From: Betaproteobacteria bacterium HGW-Betaproteobacteria-3
Lineage (GTDB): Bacteria > Pseudomonadota > Gammaproteobacteria > Burkholderiales > Burkholderiaceae_C
Length of the DNA: 64,000 nucleotides
Direction of reading: 5' to 3'
Assembly: GCA_002842205.1 (NCBI GenBank)
Contig: PHCI01000017.1
Span: 21,282 to 85,281 of the forward strand
Part shown: one piece after another, positions 8,962 to 17,407 of the stretch
How the letters are laid out: every line of letters begins with the position of its first letter
How positions within the stretch are numbered: the first letter of the stretch is position 1
The notes under the pieces: generated by a model
What the model saw: the letters and a program-made list of their open reading frames with translations, nothing else
Database searches by the model: none
What the model was told of the DNA's origin: nothing
Translations under genes and position numbers: made by a program

Positions 8962-9017
8962 GCGTTCCGCTGCCTTGACGTGGTGCGCGGCACCCGGGCC
9001 AGTCCTCTGCCATCGGC

Positions 9018-9225
9018 TCAATAGCGGTTCGGATCGCCCGGACGCCGGTCCCGGTTGTCTGGCACGCCATCGCGATCCCGATCGCGGCTGTGATCGCGGT
9101 CCCGGTCCCGGTCGTGGCCCCGATCTCGGCCATACCCCCCCGCCACCATCGTACGGAACGTCATAGGCGATGAAGCCCGACACAAGGCGGGCCATCGCCA
9201 GGAGCAAAACAGCAACGATTTTCAT
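9018..9225 (-). pseudogene. Frameshifted small secreted Asp/Arg-rich protein
   Basis: Reading leftward from the ATG at 9225, a clean signal peptide appears (MKIVAVLLLAMARLVSGFIA) followed by YDVPYDGGGG. The frame then leaves the sense sequence at a run of seven C residues (plus strand 9135-9141). Removing one base of this run continues as YGRDRGHDRDRDRD and ends in NRDRRPGDPNRY and a stop. This looks like a small periplasmic protein with a DRD-repeat tail that I recall as common in this bacterial group. The shift could be a real mutation, a phase-variable tract, or a sequencing error in the homopolymer. Confidence 0.55.
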
Positions 9226-9417
9226 TATTTCTCGTGGACGCGCCATCACGCGTCGACCGGTTTTAGCGGGGAACCCTGTTACGGTCTGTGCGGCATCGCG
9301 CGAAGCGAGGCTGCAGCCCGGGGTCTGGCGGGCATCGCGCAGGCACTGGGCCGAAGAGGCGGCCGATGCCGCCGGGGCCCACGCATGCGCTGGCATGCGG
9401 CCGGCTGGCCGCGCGGT

Positions 9418-10179
9418 TTACCGGCTTTTCGGCACGCGGACTGGCTTGAAAGGCACCTGGTACGCCCAGACCGGGCGCTCGCGGTCGCCTTGCAGCACCG
9501 CATCGGGCACCCAGCCGACAGCGGGAAACTCCAGGCTCACCAGCCAGGCGCCGGGCTGCAGTTCGGCCGTCGCCTTGGTCATGGCGCGCGGCAGGCTCTC
9601 GGGCCGCTGGAACAGGTAGACCATTTGATAGGGCCGCCAGTCGGCACGCCAGATGTCGCCCCGGCGCACCCGCGCCCAGGGGCAGCGCCAGGCGCAGAGC
9701 AGGCGCAGAGGCCAACTCCATTCCAGCCCGTGCAGACGGGCCGCGGGGTACACCTGCCGCAGCGCCTTCAGGCCATCGCCCAGGCCGCAACCGGCCTCCA
9801 GCACGGGCGCGCCCTCGGGCAGCGGAACGGCAGCACCCAGCCCGCGCAGGCCGTTGCGCGGTGTGGGAAACAGCGGTGCATCACGCCAGGCGTTCAGGGG
9901 GTAGATCAGCAGCAGCAGCGCCAGCGGCAGCAGCCAGTGCCAGGCTTGCAGCGGCGCCACGCCGCTCAGGGCCAGCGACAGCGGAAACCCCGCACCGATG
10001 AAAACGCGGCGCCAGCCGGTGCGCCCCAGCACGCTGCCCGCCACGCCCACGCCGCAGGCCAGCAGCACCGCCATCAGCGCGGGCAGGCCCAGCCGCGCCA
10101 GCAGCACGAACGCGGCCCAGGCGACGGCCCAGACCAGCAGCGCCGGCAAGGGCCAAGGCAGGGAAAGCCGCCAGCGCAC
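9418..10179 (-). CDS. Membrane-anchored class I SAM-dependent methyltransferase
   Basis: The product has 253 residues. Residues 1-95 contain three or four hydrophobic segments. The remainder has the SAM-binding glycine motif VLEAGCGLGDG near 125-135, an acidic strand end (HGLEWSW) and later methyltransferase strands (QMVYLFQRPES, GAWLVSLEF). It starts 17 bases after the parB stop codon on the same strand, so it is probably the last gene of the segregation operon. The substrate is not known. The membrane anchor suggests a lipid, quinone or envelope substrate, but this is inference. Confidence 0.7.
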   Translation of the reverse strand: MRWRLSLPWPLPALLVWAVAWAAFVLLARLGLPALMAVLLACGVGVAGSVLGRTGWRRVFIGAGFPLSLALSGVAPLQAWHWLLPLALLLLIYPLNAWRDAPLFPTPRNGLRGLGAAVPLPEGAPVLEAGCGLGDGLKALRQVYPAARLHGLEWSWPLRLLCAWRCPWARVRRGDIWRADWRPYQMVYLFQRPESLPRAMTKATAELQPGAWLVSLEFPAVGWVPDAVLQGDRERPVWAYQVPFKPVRVPKSR

Positions 10180-10196
10180 CGCGCGTCCCCGCGCGC

Positions 10197-11189
10197 TCAG
10201 CCGACGCTGCGCGACAGCCGTTCGATCAGCCCGTTGAGCTCGTCCAGCGAGCCAAACTGGATGGCGAGTTCGCCCAGCTCCTCGGTGCGGCCGTGGCGCT
10301 TGACGCGCTTTTTGACGCGCACCTCGACCTCGGCGGTCAGCAGGTCGGACAGCTCTTCTTCCACCCGCTTCAGGTCGCGCGACTTTTCCTTCTTGGGCTT
10401 TTGCGGCACAAGGTTGAACTCGGCGCTGAGCTTCTTGACCAGGCTCTCGGCCTCGCGCACCGACATCTTGCGCGCCGTGATCTGGTTGGCCGCCGTGATT
10501 TGCGTGGCGCGCTCCAGCGCCAGCAAGGCACGGGCGTGGCCCATGTCGAGGTCGCCGGCCATCAGCATGGTTTGCACCGGCTCGGCCAGGTTGAGCAGGC
10601 GCAGCAGGTTGCTGGCCGCGCTGCGCGAGCGCCCCACGGCCTGCGCCGCCTGTTCGTGAGTGAGCCCAAACTCCTTGATCAGGCGTTGCAGGCCTTGCGC
10701 TTCTTCAAGCGGGTTAAGGTCTTCGCGCTGGATGTTCTCGATCAGCGCCATGGCCGCGGCGGACTCGTCGGGCACGTCGCGCACCAGCACCGGCACGCTG
10801 TCCAGGCCCGCCAGCCGGGCCGCGCGGAAGCGCCGTTCGCCCGCGATGATCTCGTACACCGGCTGGTCGCGCTGGGCGGCACCGCGGGCCGAATCCGGCG
10901 ACTGCTCGGCCTCCTGCCTGCGGCGCGCGCGGGACGCCTCGTCGCTCAGGCGGCGCACCAGAATCGGCTGCATGATGCCCTGGGCCTTGATGCTCTCGGC
11001 CAGCTCGTACAGTGCGCCTTCGTCCATGCGGGTGCGCGGCTGGTACACGCCGGGCACCAGGTCGCTCAGCAACAGCGAAGCGGGCAGGCCCGGGTTGGCG
11101 GGCGCCTCGGCGGCGCTGCCTTCCAGCACACGGGGGCCCAGCAGGGCTTCGAGGCCGCGGCCGAGGCCTTTGGGTTTTTTGGTGACCAT
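10197..11189 (-). CDS. parB: Chromosome partitioning protein ParB
   Basis: The product has 330 residues. The N-terminal KKPKGLGRGLEALLG is the ParA-interaction region. The ParB/Spo0J core begins near residue 40 and contains the CTP-binding box GERRFRAARLAG (about 117-128) and ALIENIQREDLNPLEEA. The HTH reads LTHEQAAQAVGRSRSAASNLLRLL, and the C-terminal dimerisation segment follows. A low-complexity Arg/Gln/Ala insertion of about 20 residues (95-115) precedes the GERRFR box. ParB loads on parS, and three parS-like sites lie 3-4 kb away in rsmG and mnmG. Its start codon is 1 nt after the stop of a RelE/ParE-type toxin gene. Confidence 0.97.
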   Translation of the reverse strand: MVTKKPKGLGRGLEALLGPRVLEGSAAEAPANPGLPASLLLSDLVPGVYQPRTRMDEGALYELAESIKAQGIMQPILVRRLSDEASRARRRQEAEQSPDSARGAAQRDQPVYEIIAGERRFRAARLAGLDSVPVLVRDVPDESAAAMALIENIQREDLNPLEEAQGLQRLIKEFGLTHEQAAQAVGRSRSAASNLLRLLNLAEPVQTMLMAGDLDMGHARALLALERATQITAANQITARKMSVREAESLVKKLSAEFNLVPQKPKKEKSRDLKRVEEELSDLLTAEVEVRVKKRVKRHGRTEELGELAIQFGSLDELNGLIERLSRSVG

Positions 11190-11190
11190 G

Positions 11191-11496
11191 TCAGATGTCT
11201 CTTTCGGTGTAGCCAGACTGGCGCTGGTGGCGAATGCGCAGCACGCGCACGGCCGGGCGGTGGGGCAAAAAACGGTACTTGACGAGGTAGCCGCTCTTGC
11301 CTCGGTGAAGGATCAGCTCGCGCAGACCGTCCTGCGTCGGTCGCCCGATGCCCGGTTGGTGGGTCAACACCTGTAAGCCGTCCAGTACAAAAGCCAGCAG
11401 TTCGGTCGCATTCGGGTCGCCCTGGGCCTGCAGGAAATCCGCCAGTTCTTCCAGATCGATCCAGGCATCTTCGGCCAGCTGGACAGTCGCGGGCAT
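11191..11496 (-). CDS. RelE/ParE superfamily toxin
   Basis: The product has 101 residues. The family pattern is clear: an N-terminal helix pair (EDAWIDLEELADFLQAQGDPNATELLAFVLDGLQVLTHQPGIGRP) followed by strands GLRELILHRGKSGYLVKYRF and AVRVLRIRHQRQ. These are the core of ParE/RelE toxins, which poison gyrase or cleave mRNA on the ribosome. The ParE-like spacing leans towards gyrase inhibition, but the target is not proven. It overlaps the antitoxin stop by one base (TGATG) and ends 1 nt before parB, so it is transcribed within the segregation operon. Confidence 0.85.
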   Translation of the reverse strand: MPATVQLAEDAWIDLEELADFLQAQGDPNATELLAFVLDGLQVLTHQPGIGRPTQDGLRELILHRGKSGYLVKYRFLPHRPAVRVLRIRHQRQSGYTERDI

Positions 11497-11786
11497 CAGC
11501 GCGCCACCGGACGCAGGGACGGACGCTCGGGACGTTCGCCTCGCGCGCGGGCTTCAAAATAGGCCTGCACATCGGCCAGGTCATAGCCGCCGCGTGCGAG
11601 CATGTCCTGCTCGGCGGCCAGCGCATCTTGCGTGAACCGCTCGCGCAGCCGCGCCCGCTCGGACGCCTCGGCCAGGGTTTTGACCATGTAGGCATGGCTG
11701 GACAGGCCCTGCTTGCGGGCGTCTTCGTCGATGGCCGCCTTGAGATCGGCGGACAGTTTCAGGCTGGTGGCAATGGTGGGGCGCAT
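11496..11786 (-). CDS. Antitoxin of the RelE/ParE-type module (ribbon-helix-helix type)
   Basis: With the ATG at 11786, which has GAGGAG upstream, the protein has 96 residues. The N-terminus TIATSLKLSADLKAAIDEDARKQG is a ribbon-helix-helix pattern: one strand, then two helices. The acidic, helical C-terminus would wrap the toxin. A longer start at 11813 adds nine residues but would overlap the palindromic operator candidate. Antitoxins of this type normally repress their own promoter. The pair lies between an alpha/beta hydrolase gene and parB. Confidence 0.8.
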   Translation of the reverse strand: MRPTIATSLKLSADLKAAIDEDARKQGLSSHAYMVKTLAEASERARLRERFTQDALAAEQDMLARGGYDLADVQAYFEARARGERPERPSLRPVAR

Positions 11787-11798
11787 GTCGGACTCCTC

Positions 11799-11818
11799 GG
11801 TAGTCATTTTCAACTACC
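11799..11818 (-). promoter_or_regulatory. Candidate toxin-antitoxin operator
   Basis: The inverted repeat GGTAGT-N8-ACTACC, with perfect 6-bp arms, lies 13 bases upstream of the antitoxin start, where antitoxin autorepression normally acts. Confidence 0.55.
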
Positions 11819-11916
11819 TGCCAGGAAGTCTAGCACTGACGGCCGAATGAACCCCGGCGATCAAAGGGCGCCGACGCGCGCCACCGCCTTGAAAATGACA
11901 GCCGTTCGTTGCCATG

Positions 11917-12468
11917 TCACCCCCGCGCATGGGCGCCGCAAAGTCCGGTCACAAGGCGGCGCCCTTCGGGCCAGTCGCCCAGCCCCGATTCGGCGTTGAG
12001 GTGCCCGGCCTCGCCGTGGTCCACAAAGCGGGCGCCCCAGGCGTCGGCCAGATGGCGGGCGCGCCCGAAACTGCAATACGGGTCGTTGCGGCTGCCCACC
12101 AGCACCGCCGGGAACGGCAGTTTTTGCAGCGGGATGGGCGCCCAGCCCGGCAGCACCGTGCGCAGGTCGTCGCGCTCCACGTCGCCGGGCGCCACCAGCA
12201 GCGCGCCCTGGACGCGGTGCGTGTGGCGCGAATGCGCGGCCCACGCCGCCACCAGAATGCAGCCCAGGCTGTGCGCCACCAGCACCTGGGGCGCGTCGCA
12301 GCCGAGCAGCACGTCTTCGAGCCGCGCCATCCAGTCGCCGCGCAGCGGGTGCATCCATTCGTGTTGCGCCACGCGCACGTCGCCATGCTGGCGCTCCCAC
12401 AGGCTTTGCCAGTGGGTCGGGCCGGAGTTTTGCCAGCCCGGCAGGATGAGGACCCCGGATGTGCTCAT
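11917..12468 (-). CDS. RBBP9/YdeN-family alpha/beta hydrolase
   Basis: The product has 183 residues, the typical family size. The N-terminal ILPGWQNSGPTHWQSLWE is the family hallmark. The nucleophile is the Ser of VAHSLGC. The acid residue is the Asp of VGSRNDPYCS, and the catalytic His is in GHLNAESGLGDWPEG. These are small serine hydrolases of unknown physiological substrate. It lies between parA and the toxin-antitoxin/parB group on the same strand, with a dispersed repeat in the gap to parA. Confidence 0.9.
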   Translation of the reverse strand: MSTSGVLILPGWQNSGPTHWQSLWERQHGDVRVAQHEWMHPLRGDWMARLEDVLLGCDAPQVLVAHSLGCILVAAWAAHSRHTHRVQGALLVAPGDVERDDLRTVLPGWAPIPLQKLPFPAVLVGSRNDPYCSFGRARHLADAWGARFVDHGEAGHLNAESGLGDWPEGRRLVTGLCGAHARG

Positions 12469-12473
12469 CAGTT

Positions 12474-12531
12474 ACTATATTAATAGCAAACTATCGCCAT
12501 TTGACGGGGGCTGAAGGCCAATTTCGTTCAT
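12474..12531 (+). repeat. Dispersed repeat family 1, copy B
   Basis: The core reads TTAATAGCAAACTATCGCC, ATTTGACGGGGGCTGAAGG and CCAATTT. It fills most of the 75-bp gap between the parA stop and the hydrolase start, in antisense orientation to both genes. Confidence 0.85.
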
Positions 12532-12543
12532 AAAATGGGTAAA

Positions 12544-13314
12544 TCACATGTTGCGGATGCGTTCGACCATCTCGGTGGCAAATTCGACGAACGCCTGGCT
12601 GCCCTTGGCCGCCGGGTCGAACACCACGCCGGGCAGGCCGTAGCTGGGTGCCTCGGCCAGCCGCACATTGCGCGGGATGACGGTGTTGAACACCTTGTCG
12701 CCAAAATGGCTCTTGAGCTGCTCGCTCACCTGCTGCTGCAGCGTGATGCGCGGGTCGAACATCACGCGCAGCAGGCCGATGATCTGCAGGTCGGCATTGA
12801 GGTTGGCGTGCACCTGCTTGATGGTGTTGACCAGATCGGTCAGGCCTTCGAGCGCAAAGTATTCGCACTGCATGGGCACGATCACGCCGTGCGCCGAGCA
12901 CAGGCCGTTGAGTGTGAGCATGCTCAAGGACGGCGGGCAGTCGATGAGCACGAAGTCGTAGTCGCCCGCCACCTCGGCCAGCGCGGTCTTGAGGCGGCGC
13001 TCGCGGTGGTCCAGCGCCACCAGCTCCACTTCGGCACCGGCCAGTTCGCGGTTGGCGCCCAGCACGTCGTAGCCGCATTTTTCAGCGCGCGTGGCCGCCT
13101 CCTTGACCGAGGCCGATTCCAGCAGCACGTCGTACACGGTGAGCTCCAGCTTGCGCTTGTCCACGCCCGAACCCATGGTGGCGTTGCCCTGCGGGTCCAG
13201 GTCAATCATCAGCACCCGTTGCCCCACCTTGGCCAGACCGGCGGCGAGGTTGACGGTGGTGGTGGTTTTGCCGACGCCACCTTTTTGGTTGGCAACGCAG
13301 AAGATCTTGGCCAT
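12544..13314 (-). CDS. parA: Chromosome partitioning ATPase ParA
   Basis: The product has 256 residues, typical of chromosomal ParA/Soj without an N-terminal HTH. The deviant Walker A is KGGVGKTTT at residues 11-19. The Walker A' region is MIDLDPQGNATMG and the Walker B region is YDFVLIDCPPS. It binds DNA non-specifically as an ATP dimer and is stimulated by ParB to move origins apart. It starts 6 bases after the lysE-like gene on the same strand. The usual direct parA-parB neighbourhood is broken by a hydrolase gene and a toxin-antitoxin pair. Confidence 0.97.
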   Translation of the reverse strand: MAKIFCVANQKGGVGKTTTTVNLAAGLAKVGQRVLMIDLDPQGNATMGSGVDKRKLELTVYDVLLESASVKEAATRAEKCGYDVLGANRELAGAEVELVALDHRERRLKTALAEVAGDYDFVLIDCPPSLSMLTLNGLCSAHGVIVPMQCEYFALEGLTDLVNTIKQVHANLNADLQIIGLLRVMFDPRITLQQQVSEQLKSHFGDKVFNTVIPRNVRLAEAPSYGLPGVVFDPAAKGSQAFVEFATEMVERIRNM

Positions 13315-13320
13315 CTTGAA

Positions 13321-13935
13321 TTATTTGGAAATGGCCAGCTTGACGCCGAAGCCGATCAGGAACACGCCGGCGGTTTTTTCCAGCACACGGGCAATCAGGG
13401 GGTTGGCGCGCATGCGCTCGGCCAGGTGGTGGGTGAGCAGCACCACGATCAGGCCGTAGAGCAGCGTCAGCGCGGCGATGGTCGCGGCCATCACGCCGAA
13501 GGTGAGCAGGCCCTGGTGCCGCGCCGGGTCCACAAACAGCGGGAAGAACGCCATGTAAAACACAATGGCCTTGGGGTTGAGCAGCGTGATGGCCAGCGCC
13601 TGGCGAAAGAATTGGCGCGGCCGGATGTTCAGGATCGGCCGGGCCCCGGGCTTGGCCGTGAGCATCCGCAGCCCCAGCCAGGCCAGGTACGCGGCACCCA
13701 GCCACTGCACCGCTGAAAACGCCGCCGGGTAAGCGGTGAGCAGCGCGGCCACGCCGGCCACGGCCAGCCACATCAGCACCTGGTCGCCCGCGATCAGGCC
13801 GAAGGTGGCGGCCAGCCCACCGCGCACCCCACCCTTGCCGGTAGAGGTGATCAGCGCCAGATTGCCGGGGCCGGGAATCAGAAGGAAAACAACGATGGCG
13901 GCGACAAATGCGCCGTAGTCTGCGATGCCGAACAT
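13321..13935 (-). CDS. LysE/RhtB-family exporter
   Basis: The product has 204 residues and about six membrane spans. The N-terminus DYGAFVAAIVVFLLIPGPGNLALITSTGKGGVRGGLAATFGL carries the family motif PGPG followed by the conserved Gly-rich loop. Family members export amino acids such as lysine, homoserine or threonine. It lies between rsmG and parA, 6 bases before parA, so it is part of the same transcript. The substrate is unresolved. Confidence 0.9.
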   Translation of the reverse strand: MFGIADYGAFVAAIVVFLLIPGPGNLALITSTGKGGVRGGLAATFGLIAGDQVLMWLAVAGVAALLTAYPAAFSAVQWLGAAYLAWLGLRMLTAKPGARPILNIRPRQFFRQALAITLLNPKAIVFYMAFFPLFVDPARHQGLLTFGVMAATIAALTLLYGLIVVLLTHHLAERMRANPLIARVLEKTAGVFLIGFGVKLAISK

Positions 13936-14017
13936 GGGGAAGCCACTCCTGAGCGAGGGGTCGAGTTTACGCCGGGTTGCCCGCCGCCATGGAGGGCAGC
14001 GGGGTAGCGACTCAGCT

Positions 14018-14716
14018 TCAAACCGGTTTTTTTCGCATCCAGACGATGCAGCGCTCGGCGTCCAGGCCCGGCACGGTGAGTGGTTCCACGTGAAACACGT
14101 CGATCCCGGCCGGGAGCTGCGCCAACTCTTCGCCGGGGTGTTTGCCCTTCATGGCCATCCACACGCCCGCCGGTTGGGCGCCCTCCCCGGCCTGCGGGCG
14201 CAAAGCCGCGGCCGACCATGCGGTGAAGTCGGCCAGCGACGCAAACGCGCGGCTGCTCACCACGTCGAAGTCGGCCGTGGTCAGCGTCTCGACCCGCGCG
14301 TGCAAACCGCGCAGGTTGGGCAGCTTGAGCGTCACCGCCACCTGCTGGACGAACGCGGCCTTCTTGCCCACCGTGTCCACACAGGTCACATCGACGCCGG
14401 GGCAACCGATGGCGATCACCACGCCGGGCAAACCGGCGCCAGCACCCACGTCCAGCAGCCGGACGGCGCGGCCCGACGTCCCTGCCCCGTCTTGCGGCAA
14501 GCCCAGTTGCCGCCGCAACGGGTGGATCACGGCCAGGCTGTCGAGCAGGTGGTGCGTCAGCATCTCTGCCGGGTCGCGCACGGCCGTCAGGTTGTAGACC
14601 TTGTTCCACTGTCCGATCAGCGCCAGATAGTCCAGGCACTGCCCGACTTGCTGCGGCGTGAGCGGCAAGCCGAGGGCGTCGAGCCCGGCGCGCAACGACG
14701 CCTCAAGCGGCCGCAT
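14018..14716 (-). CDS. rsmG: 16S rRNA (guanine-527 N7)-methyltransferase RsmG
   Basis: With the ATG at 14716 the product has 232 residues, and a start at 14743 would add nine. The fold is that of Gid[36 protein letters not shown], the SAM loop [17 protein letters not shown], and later [11 protein letters not shown]. The enzyme methylates G527 of 16S rRNA with SAM. It overlaps the 3' end of mnmG by 14 bases, so translation is probably coupled. A parS-like site lies inside its 3' part, where it encodes DVFHVEP. Confidence 0.96.
   Translation of the reverse strand: MRPLEASLRAGLDALGLPLTPQQVGQCLDYLALIGQWNKVYNLTAVRDPAEMLTHHLLDSLAVIHPLRRQLGLPQDGAGTSGRAVRLLDVGAGAGLPGVVIAIGCPGVDVTCVDTVGKKAAFVQQVAVTLKLPNLRGLHARVETLTTADFDVVSSRAFASLADFTAWSAAALRPQAGEGAQPAGVWMAMKGKHPGEELAQLPAGIDVFHVEPLTVPGLDAERCIVWMRKKPV
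14082..14097 (+). promoter_or_regulatory. parS-like site inside rsmG
   Basis: The sequence GGTTCCACGTGAAACA differs from the consensus TGTTTCACGTGAAACA at two positions of the left half. The right half is perfect. It is the weakest of the three sites here. Confidence 0.7.
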
Positions 14717-16697
14717 CGGCCTGCGGCTCGTTGGCCGATGCAAACCCGCGCACGCGGCTTTTCTTCAAATGCACCATGAGCAACGAGATGGCCGCCGGCG
14801 TCACCCCCGAGATGCGCGAGGCCAAGCCCAGGGTTTCGGGCCGGTGCCGGGCCAGCGCCTGCCGCACCTCAAAGCTCAGCGCCGTGACCTGCATGTAATC
14901 CAGGTCGGGCGGCAGCCGCAGGCCCTCCAGATGGGCGGCCCGCTCCACCTCGCCCTTCTGGCGGTCGATGTAGCCCGAATACTTGGCGGCGATTTCCAGC
15001 TGCTCGACCACGGGCGCATGCAGCTCGCCCAGCGTTTCACGTGAAACATCGGGGCTGGCGTGCCGGCCGCCGTCGAGCGACATCAGCGCGGTGTAGCTCA
15101 CGTCCGGCCGTCGCAACAGATCGGCCAGACTGTATTCATGCTCGATGGCTTTGCCCAACACGCGCTCGGCCTCGGCCACGGGCAGGTTTTGCGGGCTGAC
15201 CCAGATGGAGCGCAGCCGCTCTGTTTCACGTGAAACCGCATCGCGCTTGCGGCAGAACGCGTCCCACCGGGCGTCGTCCACCAGGCCCAGTTGGCGCCCG
15301 GCTTCGGTCAGGCGCAGGTCGGCGTTGTCTTCGCGCAGCATCAGCCGGAACTCGGCCCGGCTGGTGAACATGCGGTAGGGCTCGGTCACGCCCTTGGTGA
15401 TGAGGTCGTCCACCAGCACGCCCAGGTAGGCCTGGTCGCGCCGCGGCAGCCAGGCGCCTCCGAAGTCCTCCGCCTCCCCCTTGATCTGCCGGCACTGCAG
15501 CGCGGCGTTGATGCCCGCAAACAGCCCTTGCGCCGCCGCCTCTTCATAGCCGGTGGTGCCGTTGATTTGCCCGGCAAAGAACAGGCCGCTGATCTGCCGC
15601 GTCTCGAAGCTGCTCTTGAGCGAGCGCGGGTCAAAGTAGTCGTATTCGATGGCGTAGCCAGGCCGCAGGATGTGCGCGCGCTCCAGCCCCGGCATGCTGC
15701 GCACCAGGTCGTACTGCACATCGAACGGCAGACTGGTGCTGATGCCGTTGGGGTAGAACTCGTTCGTCGTCAGGCCTTCGGGCTCCAGGAAGATCTGGTG
15801 GCTGTCCTTGTCGGCAAAGCGGTTGATCTTGTCTTCGACACTGGGGCAGTAACGCGGCCCCACGCCGTCGATCTTGCCGGTGAACATGGGGCTGCGGTCA
15901 AAGCCGGCGCGGATGATCTCGTGCGTGCGCGCGTTGGTGTGGGTGATCCAGCACGGCATTTGCCGCGGGTGCATGGCGCTGTTGCCCATGAAGCTGAACA
16001 CCGGCACGGTGCCCGGCAGGCCGCCGGGCATGCCGTCGCCCGGCTGCTCGGTGCACTTCGCGAAATCGATGCTGCGGCCATCCAACCGTGGCGGCGTGCC
16101 GGTTTTGAGCCGGCCTTGCGGCAGCTTGAGTTCTTTCAGCCGCGCCGACAGGCTCGCCGCCGGCGGGTCGCCCGCACGCCCGGCCGCGTAGTGGTTCAGG
16201 CCCACATGGATCTTGCCGTCCAGAAACGTGCCCGCGGTCAACACCACGGTGCGGCCGCGGAACCGGATGCCCACCTGCGTCACGGCGCCCACCACGCGGT
16301 CGCCCTCCACCATGAGGTCGTCCACGGCCTGCTGGAACAGCGTCAGGTGGGGCTGGTTTTCCAGCCGCCGCCGGATGGCCGCCTTGTACAGAATGCGGTC
16401 GGCCTGGGCGCGCGTGGCCCGCACGGCCGGGCCCTTGGAGCTGTTGAGGATGCGGAACTGAATGCCGGCCTCGTCGGTGGCCAGGCCCATGGCGCCGCCC
16501 AGCGCGTCCACCTCTTTGACCAGATGGCCCTTGCCGATGCCGCCAATCGACGGGTTGCAGCTCATCTGGCCCAGCGTCTCGATGTTGTGGGTGAGCAGCA
16601 GCGTCTTCGCGCCCATGCGTGCCGACGCCAGCGCCGCCTCGGTGCCGGCATGGCCACCGCCCACCACGATCACGTCAAATTCTTCGGGGTACAGCAT
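14703..16697 (-). CDS. mnmG: tRNA uridine-34 5-carboxymethylaminomethyl modification enzyme MnmG (GidA)
   Basis: The product has 664 residues. The N-terminal FAD motif [22 protein letters not shown] is followed by [22 protein letters not shown], containing the catalytic-loop Cys. The C-terminal helical domain interacts with MnmE and tRNA. MnmG and MnmE (encoded about 38 kb to the right) together add the cmnm group at U34, using FAD and folate. The start is 1 nt after the stop of a PIN-domain toxin gene. Two parS sites are embedded in the coding sequence, both encoding VSRET. Confidence 0.98.
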   Translation of the reverse strand: MLYPEEFDVIVVGGGHAGTEAALASARMGAKTLLLTHNIETLGQMSCNPSIGGIGKGHLVKEVDALGGAMGLATDEAGIQFRILNSSKGPAVRATRAQADRILYKAAIRRRLENQPHLTLFQQAVDDLMVEGDRVVGAVTQVGIRFRGRTVVLTAGTFLDGKIHVGLNHYAAGRAGDPPAASLSARLKELKLPQGRLKTGTPPRLDGRSIDFAKCTEQPGDGMPGGLPGTVPVFSFMGNSAMHPRQMPCWITHTNARTHEIIRAGFDRSPMFTGKIDGVGPRYCPSVEDKINRFADKDSHQIFLEPEGLTTNEFYPNGISTSLPFDVQYDLVRSMPGLERAHILRPGYAIEYDYFDPRSLKSSFETRQISGLFFAGQINGTTGYEEAAAQGLFAGINAALQCRQIKGEAEDFGGAWLPRRDQAYLGVLVDDLITKGVTEPYRMFTSRAEFRLMLREDNADLRLTEAGRQLGLVDDARWDAFCRKRDAVSRETERLRSIWVSPQNLPVAEAERVLGKAIEHEYSLADLLRRPDVSYTALMSLDGGRHASPDVSRETLGELHAPVVEQLEIAAKYSGYIDRQKGEVERAAHLEGLRLPPDLDYMQVTALSFEVRQALARHRPETLGLASRISGVTPAAISLLMVHLKKSRVRGFASANEPQADAAA
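15033..15048 (+). promoter_or_regulatory. parS site 1 inside mnmG
   Basis: CGTTTCACGTGAAACA is one mismatch from the 16-bp consensus TGTTTCACGTGAAACA, with the 14-bp palindromic core intact. ParB is encoded about 4 kb away. Confidence 0.93.
15222..15237 (+). promoter_or_regulatory. parS site 2 inside mnmG
   Basis: TGTTTCACGTGAAACC has a single terminal mismatch to consensus. It lies 189 bp from site 1, start to start, in the same gene and reading frame. Confidence 0.93.
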
Positions 16698-16698
16698 T

Positions 16699-17118
16699 TC
16701 AGGTCTCGATCAATTCGGTTTTCAGCCCCACGGCGCGGGCGGCCAGCGCCTGCTGTGGGTCGGCCGTGACAAACAAATCCACCGCCGCCGCCTGCGCTGC
16801 GCCAATGTGCAGCGCCTCCATGGCACACAGGCGATGGGTCTCCATGGCGGCAATGGCCAACGCCTGCGCGCGCGCATCGAGGCGGGCCACGGCAAAATCC
16901 TCAAAATCGGCATGCACCTGCGCCATCACCTGCGCGTACTGCTGCGGGCTGATGGCGGCGTCCTGCAAATCCTGGCACAGGCCCGCCGCGATTTCCACCT
17001 TGCAATGGTCGGCCAGCACCACGTCGGTGGCGGCCGCCAGCAAGGACGCCACCCGCTCGCGCCCGGGCTCCTCGCGGTAGCGCTTGAGGATGGCCGAGGT
17101 GTCAAACAGCAACTTCAT
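16699..17118 (-). CDS. vapC: PIN-domain ribonuclease toxin (VapC family)
   Basis: With the ATG at 17118 the product has 139 residues. The first acidic residue of the PIN active site is in [14 protein letters not shown] (Asp7). Another conserved acid is in [13 protein letters not shown], and the C-terminal acid lies in [22 protein letters not shown]. These are the clustered acids that bind Mg2+ and cleave RNA, often tRNA. It follows its antitoxin by 10 bases and ends 1 nt before mnmG. Upstream codons in the same frame lack a ribosome site. Confidence 0.85.
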   Translation of the reverse strand: MKLLFDTSAILKRYREEPGRERVASLLAAATDVVLADHCKVEIAAGLCQDLQDAAISPQQYAQVMAQVHADFEDFAVARLDARAQALAIAAMETHRLCAMEALHIGAAQAAAVDLFVTADPQQALAARAVGLKTELIET

Positions 17119-17128
17119 GCGGGCCACC

Positions 17129-17377
17129 TCAGTACCGTGCCTGCTCGCGCACGTCCAGCACGCGGCGCGCACCGGATGCGCCGTCTCCCCGCGTCACGCG
17201 CAAGGGCTCGATCGGTCGCTTCCAGTTGGGCACCCGCCCCGACACGTCCACCGCCACCGGCACCAGATCAGCCACCGGTTTGCCATGCCGCAGGATGCGC
17301 ACGGTTTCACCTTGCTGCACCAGATCGACCATTTCCGAGGTGTGCGCCCGGAACTCGCTCAAAGACAGGGTTTTCAT
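17129..17377 (-). CDS. Phd/YefM-type antitoxin (VapB role)
   Basis: The ATG at 17377 gives 82 residues beginning MKTLSLSEFRAHTSEMVDLVQQGETVRILRHGKPVADLVPV. This is the complete Phd/YefM N-terminal DNA-binding fold, and the charged C-terminus would bind the PIN toxin. The start codon lies inside a palindrome and no Shine-Dalgarno sequence is visible upstream, so expression may be autorepressed and start in an unusual way. The gene heads the run vapC-mnmG-rsmG-lysE-parA. Confidence 0.85.
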   Translation of the reverse strand: MKTLSLSEFRAHTSEMVDLVQQGETVRILRHGKPVADLVPVAVDVSGRVPNWKRPIEPLRVTRGDGASGARRVLDVREQARY

Positions 17378-17407
17378 TTGTACAAATCGATTTATTTTGT
17401 ACATTTT
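17376..17407 (-). promoter_or_regulatory. Paired operator candidates of the Phd/PIN module
   Basis: ATTTGTACAAAT (17376-17387) is a perfect 12-bp palindrome that includes the antitoxin start codon. A second TGTACA with T-rich flanks (17395-17407) lies 19 bp away. Two such sites about two helical turns apart suit cooperative binding of a Phd-like dimer. The 90-bp flank is AT-rich relative to the rest of the window. Confidence 0.6.

Noticed and set aside
15291..16769. 492-codon open frame antisense to mnmG
   Set aside because: Shadow of MnmG; no domain, poor start context.
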